Shown here: piece after piece, positions 33,523 through 42,277 of the stretch
Position numbering within the stretch: position 1 is the first letter of the stretch
Layout of the letters: every line of letters starts with the position of its first letter
Source: an uncultured Faecalibacterium sp.
GTDB taxonomy: Bacteria > Bacillota > Clostridia > Oscillospirales > Ruminococcaceae
NCBI GenBank assembly: GCA_934511465.1
Contig: CAKSWG010000011.1
Location: 1-57,372, forward strand
Length of the DNA stretch: 57,372 nucleotides
Direction: 5' to 3'
Program-made: the position numbers and the translations under genes
Notes under the pieces: generated by a model
The model's input: only the letters and a program-made list of their open reading frames with translations
What the model was told of the DNA's origin: nothing
Databases searched by the model: none

Positions 33523-36204
33523 TCATTCCTCCGCAGTGATTTTGGTGAGGGGCGCAAAATTGGCCATGGTCTTTTTGATGCCCACCTTTTCAAAGTTGAT
33601 CTCCACGATCTGGTCTCCGGCGGCAGGCTTCACGGCCACCACCTGACCACGGCCAAACACCTTGTGCTCCACAATGTCGCCGGGCTCGTAGTGTTTGGGG
33701 CCTTTTGCAGCCGGTTTTGCTGCCGGCGTTCCTGTAAAGAAGATGTGCTTTGCAGTATTTTTTGACATATTCCGGCCAGAATTTCCAGAGCTGTAGGCGG
33801 AGCCATAGCCGCTGCTGCCTGTGCTGCGCCCGCCGTATCCGGAGCCCTGACCGCCGGAAGTGCTGCCGCGGCCTGCGTAAGAAGCGCCAAAGCCCCGGCT
33901 CCCGCCTGCGTTGTAGTCCCGGTTCAGGTAGCCGCTGCGATCGCTGTAGCCGCCGCCATAGCCGCCCGAACCATAACCGCCGGCGCTGCGGCCCCAGCCG
34001 GAAGGCCCGGAGTAGCCGGATGCGCCGCCGGGCACGGTGTCGCTGGAGCTGTCGCCCCAGCCGCCAAAGCGGGCGCGCTGTTCCAGCACCGGGCTGCGGG
34101 TCTCCTCGATGTACTCCGGCTCGATCTCCCGCAAAAAGCGGCTGGGCTCGTTGCGCTGGGTGCGGCCATAGAGCATGCGGGAAACGCTGCTCGAAATGTA
34201 CAGCTCCTTCTTGGCGCGGGTGATGCCCACGTAGGCAAGGCGGCGTTCCTCTTCGAGGTCCGCCTCCGAATACTTGCTCATCTCGCTGGGGAACACGCCC
34301 TCTTCCATGCCAATGAGGAACACATACGGGAACTCCAGCCCCTTGGCGGAGTGGATGGTCATGAGCACCACCTGATCGGCGCTCTCATTGTAGCTGTCGA
34401 TATCGCTGATGAGGGCGATATCCTCCAAGTAGCCCTCCAGCGTGGCTTCCTCGCCGTGCTGGTCGCAGTAGTTCTTGACGTTGTTCACCAGCTGGCCAAG
34501 GTTCTGCAAGCGGTCCGCTGCGTCCTCGTGGCCCTTGGCGGCGTCCGCTTCCAGCATGGCCTTGTAACCGGTCAGCTCAATCACATCGGCGGCAAATGCG
34601 TCCAGCGTGCGGGTCTCAAGCGAGTCTTGCAGGCGCTGGTAGATCTGCCAGAACTTGAGCAGCGGCATCACGGCGCGGCTGAGCTTTGCGTACTGGTCGG
34701 CGCGGCTGATGATGTCCAGCATGCTCACGCCCTCCTGCCCGGCAAGATCGGCGATCACCTCCACGGTGGTGGCACCGATCTTGCGGGCAGGCTCGTTGAT
34801 GATGCGGCGCAGGCGCACATCGTCCCGCGGGTTTGCCACGATGGACATGTAGGAATGGATGTCCTTGACCTCTTTGCGGTCGTTGAAGCGCTGGCCGCCC
34901 ACGATCTTGTGGGGGATGCCTGCGCGGGTAAAGTAGCTTTCGATGGGGGCCGACTGGGCGTTCATGCGGTACAGGATGGCGTGGTCCGCCAGATGCCCGC
35001 CCTCTTTCAGGTGCTGGCCGATCACATCCGCAATGTGGCTGGCCTCGTCCTGCTCGTTCTCGGCGGTGTACACCTGCACCTTGTCGCCTTCGCCGTTGCT
35101 GGTCCACAGGGTCTTGCCCTTGCGCTCCGTGTTGTGCTGGATGACGCAGTTGGCGGCGTTGAGAATGTTGGACGTAGAGCGGTAGTTCTGTTCCAGACGG
35201 ATGGTCTTGGTGCCCGGGTAGATGCGCTCGAAATTGAGGATGTTCTCAATGGTGGCACCGCGGAAGCGGTAGATGCTCTGGTCGTCATCGCCCACCACGC
35301 AGATGTTCTTTTCCGGGCCGGTGAGCAGGCTGACCAAGCGGAACTGCGCCACGCTGGTGTCCTGATACTCGTCCACCAGCAGATAGCGGTATTTGTTCTG
35401 GTAAAAGTCCCGCACGTCCTTGTGCTCGGCCAGCAGCTGCACGGTCTGGTAGATAAGGTCGTCGAAGTCGAAGGCACCGGCTTCCTTCAGGCGCTTCTCG
35501 TAAGCCGCGTAGATGCGGGCGGTCAGGGCACCTTTGGTGTCCTTGGCGGGGTTTGCAAGGGCCTGTTCCGGGCTGATGAGCTGATCCTTCCAGCGGCTCA
35601 TCTGGTTGATGGCCGCCTTGACGGGCAGGAATTTATCGTCCACGTTCAGGTCCTTGTACACGGCCTTCATCACGCGCTGGGAGTCGTCGGTATCGTAGAT
35701 GGTAAAGCTGCGCGGGTAGCCGATCTCCTCTGCCCAGCGGCGCAGGATGCGCACACAGGCGGAGTGGAAGGTGGACGCAAACACCTCGTCCCCTTCCTCG
35801 CCGCCCAGCATCCGGCGCAGGCGCTCTTTCAGCTCCCCTGCCGCCTTGTTGGTGAAGGTAATGGCCATCACGTTCCAGCTGCGCACGGCGTTCTGGCGCA
35901 GCATGCCGTCCAGCCAGCCGGGGGCGGCGGTACCGGTCATGATGGCATTGCGCAGGGCCTTGATATCGTCCTCCGTGGCGGGGCGCGGCGTCTGGTTGGA
36001 ACCGTGGGCCGAACCGAACCGGATGAGGTTTGCGATGCGGTTGACCAGCACGGTGGTCTTGCCGCTGCCGGCACCGGCCAGAATGAGCAGCGGGCCGTCG
36101 GTGGTGAACACCGCCTGCCGCTGCATATCGTTCAGGCGGCCAAACTGCTTTTCGATATAGGTATCGCGCAGAGCGCAGAATTCCTGTGTGAGATCTGTTG
36201 CCAT
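33523..36204 (-). CDS. pcrA: ATP-dependent DNA helicase PcrA/UvrD
   Basis: SF1A 3'-5' helicase for repair and replication-fork maintenance. Motifs seen: Walker A LILAGAGSGKTTVL, ITFTNKAAGELKERL, VDEYQDTS, GDDDQSIYRFRGA, LEQNYRST, TIHSAKGLEF and AYVGITRAKKEL. The C-terminal Tudor-like domain (GDIVEHKVFGRGQVVAV) contacts RNA polymerase in known PcrA. It is 893 residues, longer than usual (about 720-750), because of a Gly/Ser/Tyr/Arg-rich linker at about 713-811 (DNA 33772-34068). An insertion of about 35 residues (GSAHGSNQTPRPATEDD...) also follows motif I. First gene of the thyX-tmk operon. Confidence 0.95.
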   Translation of the reverse strand: MATDLTQEFCALRDTYIEKQFGRLNDMQRQAVFTTDGPLLILAGAGSGKTTVLVNRIANLIRFGSAHGSNQTPRPATEDDIKALRNAIMTGTAAPGWLDGMLRQNAVRSWNVMAITFTNKAAGELKERLRRMLGGEEGDEVFASTFHSACVRILRRWAEEIGYPRSFTIYDTDDSQRVMKAVYKDLNVDDKFLPVKAAINQMSRWKDQLISPEQALANPAKDTKGALTARIYAAYEKRLKEAGAFDFDDLIYQTVQLLAEHKDVRDFYQNKYRYLLVDEYQDTSVAQFRLVSLLTGPEKNICVVGDDDQSIYRFRGATIENILNFERIYPGTKTIRLEQNYRSTSNILNAANCVIQHNTERKGKTLWTSNGEGDKVQVYTAENEQDEASHIADVIGQHLKEGGHLADHAILYRMNAQSAPIESYFTRAGIPHKIVGGQRFNDRKEVKDIHSYMSIVANPRDDVRLRRIINEPARKIGATTVEVIADLAGQEGVSMLDIISRADQYAKLSRAVMPLLKFWQIYQRLQDSLETRTLDAFAADVIELTGYKAMLEADAAKGHEDAADRLQNLGQLVNNVKNYCDQHGEEATLEGYLEDIALISDIDSYNESADQVVLMTIHSAKGLEFPYVFLIGMEEGVFPSEMSKYSEADLEEERRLAYVGITRAKKELYISSSVSRMLYGRTQRNEPSRFLREIEPEYIEETRSPVLEQRARFGGWGDSSSDTVPGGASGYSGPSGWGRSAGGYGSGGYGGGYSDRSGYLNRDYNAGGSRGFGASYAGRGSTSGGQGSGYGGRSTGSSGYGSAYSSGNSGRNMSKNTAKHIFFTGTPAAKPAAKGPKHYEPGDIVEHKVFGRGQVVAVKPAAGDQIVEINFEKVGIKKTMANFAPLTKITAEE

Positions 36205-36262
36205 GGTTTCCCCTGTTCCTTTTTTGTTTATACTATCAAAATACAGTATACCACATTTTAAA

Positions 36263-36560
36263 ACGATTGAGAATAGCCGCCGCGTTCGCTCTGGCTATTT
36301 TCAGCGGAAAAAATATTTTTATAATTTGTAACTCCGAAAAGCCTGCGGAACTTGTTGGGGCGAAGCCCCTCCATCTTGCTAACGCAAGACCGTTCTGCCG
36401 CTTGAAAGCCCCACTGGGGCTTTTAAGCAGGCGAGCGTTCTGCGCCAGCAGATGGAAGGGCTTTGCCCTGACAAGCGTCGGGGCTGCGACAAACACGAAA
36501 TAAATAATATAATTTCCTTATTTTATGCCCAAAGCGAACGCGGCGGGCATTTCAAATCGT
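36263..36560. repeat. Family B element, copy B1 (298 bp, both ends)
   Basis: The left end ACGATTGAGAATAGCC and the right end (reverse complement ACGATTTGAAATGCCC) are terminal inverted repeats. Each has the subterminal hairpin H1 (TAGCC/GGCTA left, TGCCC/GGGCA right, with loop GCCGCGTTCGCT). The 36-nt hairpin H2 is degenerate on the left and absent on the right. Its centre contains an AAGCCCCACTGGGGCTTTT hairpin shared with B3 and B4. No open frame for a transposase. Confidence 0.75.
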
Positions 36561-36602
36561 AAAACAAAAACCGCCCGGCAGCTCTTGCGAACCGACGGGC
36601 GG
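36561..36602 (-). terminator. Terminator of oadG-oadB
   Basis: On the minus strand CCGCCCG (36602-36596) pairs with CGGGCGG (36577-36571) and is followed by TTTTTGTTTT. It lies just inside the B1 element border, 20 nt after the oadB stop. Confidence 0.85.
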
Positions 36603-36623
36603 AAAACATTTTTTAATTTGCGC

Positions 36624-37832
36624 TTAGCCGAAGATGTTGATCAGGATACCAGCAGCAACGGCGGAACCGATCACGCCTGCCACGTTGGGGCCCATTGCGT
36701 GCATCAGCAGGAAGTTGGAGGGATTCTCGCTCTGGCCAACCTTCTGGGAAACGCGAGCGGCCATAGGCACAGCGGAAACGCCTGCGGAACCAATCAGCGG
36801 GTTCACCTGACCACCGGTCAGCTTGTACATGACCTTGCCGCACAGCACACCGGCAGCAGTGCCGAAGGAGAATGCGATCAGGCCCAGCACGATGATGAAC
36901 AGGGTGCGGGTGTTCAGGAAGGTGTTTGCAGAGGTGGTGCAGCCAACGGACAGCGCCAGGAAGATGGTGATGATGTTCATCAGCTCGTTGCCGGCGGTCT
37001 TCTGGATACGATCCACAACGCCGCACTCCCTCATCAGGTTGCCCAGCATCAGCATACCGACCAGAACGGCGGCATCCGGAACGATCAGGGAAACGATGAT
37101 GGTGACCATGATCGGGAAGATGATCTTCTCGGTCTTGGAGACGGTGCGCAGCTGCTTCATCACGACGGTACGCTCTTTCTTGCTGGTGAGTGCCTTCATG
37201 ATGGGCGGCTGGATCACGGGCACCAGAGCCATGTAGCTGTACGCCGCAACGGCGATGGAGCCCAGCAGCTCAGGTGCCAGACGGGAGGTGACGAAGATGG
37301 CGGTAGGGCCGTCGGCACCGCCGATGATGGCGATGGCAGCGGACTGCTTCTGGGTGAAATCCACCAGACCCGTAGCGGTCAGCAGGCGGGCACCCATGTA
37401 AGTACCAAAGATGCCGAACTGTGCGGCAGCGCCCAGCAGCAGGCTCTTGGGGTTGGAGATCAGGGGGGCGAAGTCGGTCATGGTGCCGATGCCCAAGAAG
37501 ATCAGCGGCGGGTAGATGCCCAGCTTAACGCCCATGTAGAGCATATCGGCCAGACCGCCGTTGTTCAGGATCTCCACCCACATGGGGTGTTCCAGACCGT
37601 CACCGACGAAATACTGCATGTGGATGACGCCGCTGCCGGGCAGGTTTGCCAGGATCATGCCGAATGCCATCGGCAGCAGGATCAGCGGCTCAAATTCCTT
37701 GACGATGGCCAGGTACAGCAAAAAGCAACCCACGCAGATCATGATCGCGTACAGGTAGCCGCCCGGCTCGCCGAAGCGTGCAAAGCCGGAACTTTGGAAA
37801 ATACCGACCAGAGTATCAATAAACTGTGTCAT
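36624..37832 (-). CDS. Sodium-translocating decarboxylase beta subunit (OadB/GcdB/MmdB)
   Basis: Membrane subunit that decarboxylates carboxybiotin and pumps Na+ out. The 402 residues hold about 9-11 hydrophobic segments and the conserved functional regions NNGGLADMLYMGVKLGIYPP and IGGADGPTAIFVTSRLAPELLG (the Asp is the Na+/H+ coupling residue in the family). ATG 37832 follows AGGAGG, 15 nt after oadG. The alpha (carboxyltransferase) and biotin-carrier subunits are not in the window, so whether the acid is oxaloacetate, methylmalonyl-CoA or glutaconyl-CoA cannot be told. Confidence 0.92.
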   Translation of the reverse strand: MTQFIDTLVGIFQSSGFARFGEPGGYLYAIMICVGCFLLYLAIVKEFEPLILLPMAFGMILANLPGSGVIHMQYFVGDGLEHPMWVEILNNGGLADMLYMGVKLGIYPPLIFLGIGTMTDFAPLISNPKSLLLGAAAQFGIFGTYMGARLLTATGLVDFTQKQSAAIAIIGGADGPTAIFVTSRLAPELLGSIAVAAYSYMALVPVIQPPIMKALTSKKERTVVMKQLRTVSKTEKIIFPIMVTIIVSLIVPDAAVLVGMLMLGNLMRECGVVDRIQKTAGNELMNIITIFLALSVGCTTSANTFLNTRTLFIIVLGLIAFSFGTAAGVLCGKVMYKLTGGQVNPLIGSAGVSAVPMAARVSQKVGQSENPSNFLLMHAMGPNVAGVIGSAVAAGILINIFG

Positions 37833-37847
37833 GCTCTTCCTCCTCTG

Positions 37848-38207
37848 TTAAAACGGTGCGGTGGTGTCATTCACGCCCGCATTGCCCCAGCCGTTCTTGC
37901 TGCGGCGCACGGCCTTGAGGGTGTACTTGCCGTTGCCCATTGCGTGGATCGCAGCCATAATGGCAGCGACCACATCGCCGGGAATGCCTTCTTCCACCTG
38001 AGGAGCGGGAGCGGCTGCGGCCTGCTGCACGGGTGCAGCGGGCTTTGCGGCGGGAGCTTTGGCGGCTTCCTTTGCGGCCTTTTTCTTGGTACCCATCGAA
38101 TCGAAGATCTTGCCTTCCAGCGTGATGATGGCCATCAGCAGGATAAGGATCAAGAACACCAGTACGATGCCGGTAATGGTAACGACCACGTCAAAACCTA
38201 AATCCAT
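37848..38207 (-). CDS. Sodium-pump decarboxylase gamma subunit (OadG family)
   Basis: The 119 residues have one N-terminal membrane helix (VVVTITGIVLVFLILILLMA), a Lys/Ala/Pro-rich flexible linker (AAKAPAAKPAAPVQQAAAA) and a C-terminal soluble segment (DVVAAIMAAIHAMGNGKYTLKAVRR) typical of OadG-like proteins. It stabilises the complex and links beta to the carboxyltransferase. ATG 38207 with CAGGAGG was chosen; the frame is open 13 codons upstream without an SD. First gene of the pair, with its own promoter. Confidence 0.85.
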   Translation of the reverse strand: MDLGFDVVVTITGIVLVFLILILLMAIITLEGKIFDSMGTKKKAAKEAAKAPAAKPAAPVQQAAAAPAPQVEEGIPGDVVAAIMAAIHAMGNGKYTLKAVRRSKNGWGNAGVNDTTAPF

Positions 38208-38276
38208 GGTTTTCCTCCTGTTTTTTGGATACTGCGTCGGATGCAAACATCGTCAGCAGAAAATCAATTTGGAAAC

Positions 38277-38305
38277 ATTATACCTTATTTCCCAATTTAT
38301 TTCAA
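38277..38305 (-). promoter_or_regulatory. Promoter of oadG-oadB
   Basis: On the minus strand TTGAAA (38305-38300) and TATAAT (38282-38277) are separated by 17 bp, 70 nt before oadG. Confidence 0.8.
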
Positions 38306-38383
38306 TAAAAATAGACACATTTTCTTTTTGCCGCTTTTGTTCAGCCGCATGGAGAAATGGTGCTTGCCGTGCCAAAGCCCGGC

Positions 38384-39409
38384 TCAGCGGCGGCCGATGC
38401 GGGGCGTTGCATCCACAAAGCCGGTCTCCAGCTTATCAAAAATGTTCAGGCTCTGAGCTGTGCCAAGGGCCACGCAGTTCACCGGGTCGGGCGAGACCGT
38501 CACTTCCACCTTGAGCTCCTCGCTCAGGTACTCGGTAAGGCCGTGCAGCTGCGCACCGCCGCCGGTGAGCATGACGCCGTTGCGGTAGATATCGCCGGCC
38601 AGTTCCGGCGGGGTCTTTTCCAGCACCTGATGGGCAGCGGTGCCGATCTGCTCGCTGAGCATCATCACCGGGTCGTACAGGTCGTCGGTGGAGACATTCA
38701 CGCGCACCGGCAGGCCGGTGAGCAGGCTGCGGCCCTTGATCTCCATGGTCTCGTGGAAATCGGCCTTCTGCGGGCAGCAGGCCACATTCTTCTTGAGTTC
38801 CTCGGCGGTGCGCTGGCCGATGGCCACGCTGTACTTGTTGCGCACGAACTTGAGGATCTCTTCGTCGTAGTGGTTGCCGGCCACGCGCACGCTGGTGGCC
38901 TTGACCTTGCCGCCGAGGGACAGCACCGCGATATCGGTGGTGCCGCCGCCGATGTCAATGATCATGCGGCCTTCCGGCTGGGTGATGTCGATGCCGGAAC
39001 CAAGGGCCGCGGCAATGGGCTCATCGATCAGGTACACCTGCCGGGCACCGGCGGCCACCACGGCCTCCACCACGGCATCGCTCTCAATGCCGGTGATGGC
39101 GGCGGGCACGCAGACGGCCACCCGGGGCTTGACCATGTGGGAGCTGTACACCTGCTTGACAAAGCGGCAGATCAGCTCCCGGGTCATGGTGTGGTCGCTG
39201 ATCACGCCGTCCTTCAGCGGGAAGATGGCGGAAATATAGTTCGGCGTGCGGCCCACCATGGCAAGGGCCTTATCACCGGCTTCCAGCACCGAGTTTTTGC
39301 GGGTATCCATTGCCACAACGCTGGGCTGGTTGAGCACGACGCCCTGCCCTGCCTGTGCAATGATGATGGTGGTGGTACCAAGATCGATACCAATATCGTT
39401 CTGTGCCAT
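38384..39409 (-). CDS. mreB: Rod-shape determining protein MreB/Mbl
   Basis: Bacterial actin that guides cell-wall synthesis. Actin-fold nucleotide motifs are visible: IGIDLGTTTI (phosphate 1), DIGGGTTDIAVLSLGG (phosphate 2) and MLTGGGAQLHGL (adenosine). LIDEPIAAALGSG is the connecting motif. Length is 341 residues. ATG 39409 was chosen (MAQNDIGIDLG); the open frame upstream lacks a site. It is alone, without the usual mreC-mreD neighbours, which suits an Mbl or MreBH paralogue as well. Confidence 0.92.
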   Translation of the reverse strand: MAQNDIGIDLGTTTIIIAQAGQGVVLNQPSVVAMDTRKNSVLEAGDKALAMVGRTPNYISAIFPLKDGVISDHTMTRELICRFVKQVYSSHMVKPRVAVCVPAAITGIESDAVVEAVVAAGARQVYLIDEPIAAALGSGIDITQPEGRMIIDIGGGTTDIAVLSLGGKVKATSVRVAGNHYDEEILKFVRNKYSVAIGQRTAEELKKNVACCPQKADFHETMEIKGRSLLTGLPVRVNVSTDDLYDPVMMLSEQIGTAAHQVLEKTPPELAGDIYRNGVMLTGGGAQLHGLTEYLSEELKVEVTVSPDPVNCVALGTAQSLNIFDKLETGFVDATPRIGRR

Positions 39410-39526
39410 AAAGATCTCTGTTCCTTTCTCTGGTTCCTCTATCGTAGCAACGGCCCGCCTGTGCAGGCCGGAAATCATACCATTTTACAGTATAGCATAG
39501 TTGCGGCAAAAAGTATACCGGTTTTG

Positions 39527-39661
39527 GACTCCTTCCGTCTGCTCACTTTGTTCGCATCCACCTCCTTCAATGAGGGAGGCTTTGGCAGTGCAGAAAGCTT
39601 TTCCTCTTCGCCAGAGGCTCCCTCTCCGAGGGAGCTGTCACCAAAGGTGACTGAAGGAGTT
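39527..39661. repeat. Family A repeat, complete copy A6
   Basis: GACTCCTTCCGTC with a TGC..GCA loop, CCTCCTTCA...GAGGGAGG; right arm GGCTCCCTC...GAGGGAGC, perfect hairpin GTCACC-AAA-GGTGAC, then TGAAGGAGT. It runs directly into the family-C array. Confidence 0.8.
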
Positions 39662-39664
39662 TTC

Positions 39665-39730
39665 TCATGCGCCGCAGCGCACATCATTCCGCATCATCGC
39701 GTCAGCCCATCATGCCGCAGGCACATCATT
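39665..39730. repeat. Family C hairpin array, copy C1
   Basis: Read on minus: ATGATGTGCCTGCGGCATGATG, a worn unit, GCGGAATGATGTGCG and CTGCGGCGCAT. Small hairpins (GTGC/GCAC, GCGC/GCGC) are separated by ATGATG. It abuts the recD2 stop codon exactly. Confidence 0.75.
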
Positions 39731-41953
39731 TTATCCTTCCTCCGCTTCCATCTGCTCTGGCGGCAGTTCGGCTTGCAGCAGCCAGCACAGGCCGCTGTAG
39801 CGGAGGTTCTGGCGGATGTTGCCCATCATGCGGTTCACAACATCCCGGCGGCCCGCCACGATGCACAATCTGCGTGCACGGGTGACGCCGGTGTAGAACA
39901 GGTTGCGGTAGCAAAGGCGCGGCGGCACCTGCGCCACCGGCAGGATCACCGCCGGGAACTCGCTGCCCTGACTTTTGTGCACCGTAATGGCGTAGGCGAT
40001 CTCCAGCTCGCTCAGGTTCTCGGCCGGATAAATGAGCCGCTTGTCGTCCATGCGCACCACCATGGAGCGGTCCCGCGTGTTGATGCTCTCCACGATGCCA
40101 ATGTCGCCGTTGTAGGCGCCCACGCCCTGTTCCCCGCCGATGCGGTTCCAGACGATCTCGTAATTGTTGCGCACCTGCATCACTTTGTCGCCCACGCGGA
40201 ACACCCTGGACGCGCTTTGCAGCTGGGGCTTGCCCTTCTGCTCGGGGTTGAGCAGGTTTTGCAGCTCCACGTTCAACGCCTGCGTGCCGGTGGGGCCCAG
40301 CTTTGTGGGGCACAGCACCTGAATGTCCCGGATGGGGTCGAAGCCGTAGCTGCGCGGCAGACGGGTGGTGACAAGGCTGCACACCAGCTTCTGGGCCGCG
40401 TCGCCGTCCGTTTCCAGAAAGAAGAAATCGTCCGTCCTGCCGCCCTTTTTCAGCGGTTCGCTGCTGATGATGTGGTGGGCGTTCTCCACGATCAGGCTGC
40501 GCGCCGCCTGCCGGAAGATCTCGTTCAGACTGACGGTGGGCACCACCCCCGAGCGGATCACCTCGCCCAGAATGTTGCCCGGGCCCACGCTGGGCAGCTG
40601 GTCGGCGTCGCCCACCATGATGATGCGGCAGCTGTAGCGCAGCGCCGCAATGAGGGCCTGAAACAGCTTGACGTCCACCATGCTCATCTCGTCCAGAATG
40701 ACCACATCGCACTTGAGCAGGTTCTTATCGTTGTGGATAAAGCTGACCACGCCGCCGGTGTAGTCCACCTCCAGCAGGCGGTGGATGGTGCTGGCCTTGC
40801 GGCCGGTCAGCTCGCTGAGCCGCTTGGCGGCGCGGCCCGTGGGCGCGCACAGGGCCACCCGCTCCGCCTGATCCTCCAGCAGCTGCAAAATGGCGTTGAC
40901 GGTGGTGGTCTTGCCGGTGCCCGGGCCGCCGGTGAGCACAAGACAGTTCTCGGTCATGGCCTTGCGGATGGCTTCCTTTTGCAGCGGCGCATAGGCAAAG
41001 CCCTGCGTCAGCTCCAGGATCTGGATGTTTTTGTCCAGCCCGTGGGCGGTGTTTTTGCCGCGCCGCGCCAGCATGGCAAGACGGCTGGCGATATCCTGTT
41101 CCGCCGCCAGCAGGTCCGGCAGATAAATGTACGGCACACCGTCGAACATTTTTATGCAGAGTTCTTCCGTGCGGATGCACTCGTCCAGAGCGGCGGCCAG
41201 CTTTTCCGGCGGCTGATGGATGAAATTGGAGGCCGTTTCCAGCAATTGCGCGCGCGGCAGGCAGGTGTGGCCGTTGCCCGCGTTGTGGCGCAGGGTGCGC
41301 AGCAGGGCTGCTTCCAGCCGCTGGGCGCAGTCGCCCTCCATGTGGTAATACTGGGCAATGCTGTCCGCGTGGCGGAAATCCAGCTGCAACGGCTCGCCGC
41401 ACAGCAGATACGGGTTTGCCGCAATGGCCTGCATGGCCGAAGGCCCAAAGGTGCGGAACACCTCCATGGCCTTGCGGGGGCTGATCTCGAACTGGGCCAG
41501 ATAGGCGATGAGCTCCCGCATCCCGAACATGCGCTTGAACTCCTGCTGGATGCGGTCGGCCTTGTCCGGCGAGATGCCGGGCACCTGCGTGAGCCGGGCC
41601 GGGTCGTTGGCGATCACCTCCAGCGCCTCGGCCCCGAACAGGTCCATGATCTTATCCGCCGTTTTGGCCCCGATGTAGGGCAGCGACCGGCTGGCAAGGA
41701 AAGCGTACACGGCTTCCAGATCCTTGGGCATGTCGGTCTCGCACTCCTGCGCGTGGAACTGACGGCCATAGGTGGCGTGGTTCTCGTACCGACCGCGGCA
41801 GACCACGCTCTCGCCCGCGTGCAGCTCGCCCACGGTGCCGCACACCACGGTGAGCACCCCGCCGCCGGACACCTCAAACACCGTGTAGCCGTTATCCTCG
41901 TTTTCGTAGATGATGTCCTCCACGGTACCCTCGATCTGCTCCAGCTCTGCCAT
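39731..41953 (-). CDS. recD2: RecD2-family ATP-dependent DNA helicase
   Basis: SF1B 5'-3' helicase of the RecD2 type, which acts in recombination and replication stress without RecBC. The 740 residues carry the RecD2 N-terminal OB-like region (EGTVEDIIYENEDNGYTVFEV), helix-hairpin-helix repeats (LTQVPGISPDKADRI), Walker A LTGGPGTGKTTT, LDEMSMVD, MVGDADQLPSVGPG, NEIFRQA and VHKSQGSEF plus TGVTRARRL near the C terminus. ATG 41953 follows CAGGAGGTGAG; codons upstream in frame lack a site. A family-C array sits directly at its 3' end. Confidence 0.95.
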   Translation of the reverse strand: MAELEQIEGTVEDIIYENEDNGYTVFEVSGGGVLTVVCGTVGELHAGESVVCRGRYENHATYGRQFHAQECETDMPKDLEAVYAFLASRSLPYIGAKTADKIMDLFGAEALEVIANDPARLTQVPGISPDKADRIQQEFKRMFGMRELIAYLAQFEISPRKAMEVFRTFGPSAMQAIAANPYLLCGEPLQLDFRHADSIAQYYHMEGDCAQRLEAALLRTLRHNAGNGHTCLPRAQLLETASNFIHQPPEKLAAALDECIRTEELCIKMFDGVPYIYLPDLLAAEQDIASRLAMLARRGKNTAHGLDKNIQILELTQGFAYAPLQKEAIRKAMTENCLVLTGGPGTGKTTTVNAILQLLEDQAERVALCAPTGRAAKRLSELTGRKASTIHRLLEVDYTGGVVSFIHNDKNLLKCDVVILDEMSMVDVKLFQALIAALRYSCRIIMVGDADQLPSVGPGNILGEVIRSGVVPTVSLNEIFRQAARSLIVENAHHIISSEPLKKGGRTDDFFFLETDGDAAQKLVCSLVTTRLPRSYGFDPIRDIQVLCPTKLGPTGTQALNVELQNLLNPEQKGKPQLQSASRVFRVGDKVMQVRNNYEIVWNRIGGEQGVGAYNGDIGIVESINTRDRSMVVRMDDKRLIYPAENLSELEIAYAITVHKSQGSEFPAVILPVAQVPPRLCYRNLFYTGVTRARRLCIVAGRRDVVNRMMGNIRQNLRYSGLCWLLQAELPPEQMEAEEG

Positions 41954-42019
41954 GCGCTCACCTCCTGTCCCATTGCACAATCATAAGTAGTATAACGCTT
42001 TTGGCGGGATTTGTAAATA

Positions 42020-42097
42020 AATGATGTGCCTGCGGCATGAGGTCTGCTGGCGCAGATGATGTTTTGCTTTGCAAAATGATGTGCGCTGCGGCGCATG
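42020..42097. repeat. Family C hairpin array, copy C2
   Basis: ATGATGTGCC-TGC-GGCATGA, then an irregular unit, ATGATGTTTTGC-TTT-GCAAAATGATG and TGCGC-TGCG-GCGCAT. The second perfect hairpin is TTTTGC/GCAAAA. It runs straight into the family-B element B2. Confidence 0.75.
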
Positions 42098-42105
42098 GGG
42101 GCCTG

Positions 42106-42277
42106 CCGCGCGGATGCTCCCGCAGGGAGCCAGCGCAAGCAATATGCCGTTTGCCGCTGCGGCCCCTTCCCGTGAAAAAGTAAAGCTGGAAAATCCGCAG
42201 ATTTTCCAGCTTTACAAATAAAAAATAATTTTCCGCTAAATATGGCCAAAGCGCACGCGGCGGCCATTTTCAATCGT
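42106..42277. repeat. Family B element, copy B2 (right end only)
   Basis: It contains H3 (CTCCCGCAGGGAG), H2 at 42180-42215 (36 nt, arms GTAAAGCTGGAAAATC and partner, loop TGCG on minus), H1 (TGGCC/GGCCA) and the terminal AATCGT. The terminal T is the first base of the MATE-gene stop codon. Read from that gene, H2 plus TTTTT is a perfect terminator. No left end was found; array C2 is there instead. Confidence 0.75.

Noticed and set aside
42020..42097. CRISPR-like array of short repeats
   Set aside because: Units vary in length, repeats are only ATGATG plus palindromes, no constant spacers and no cas genes.
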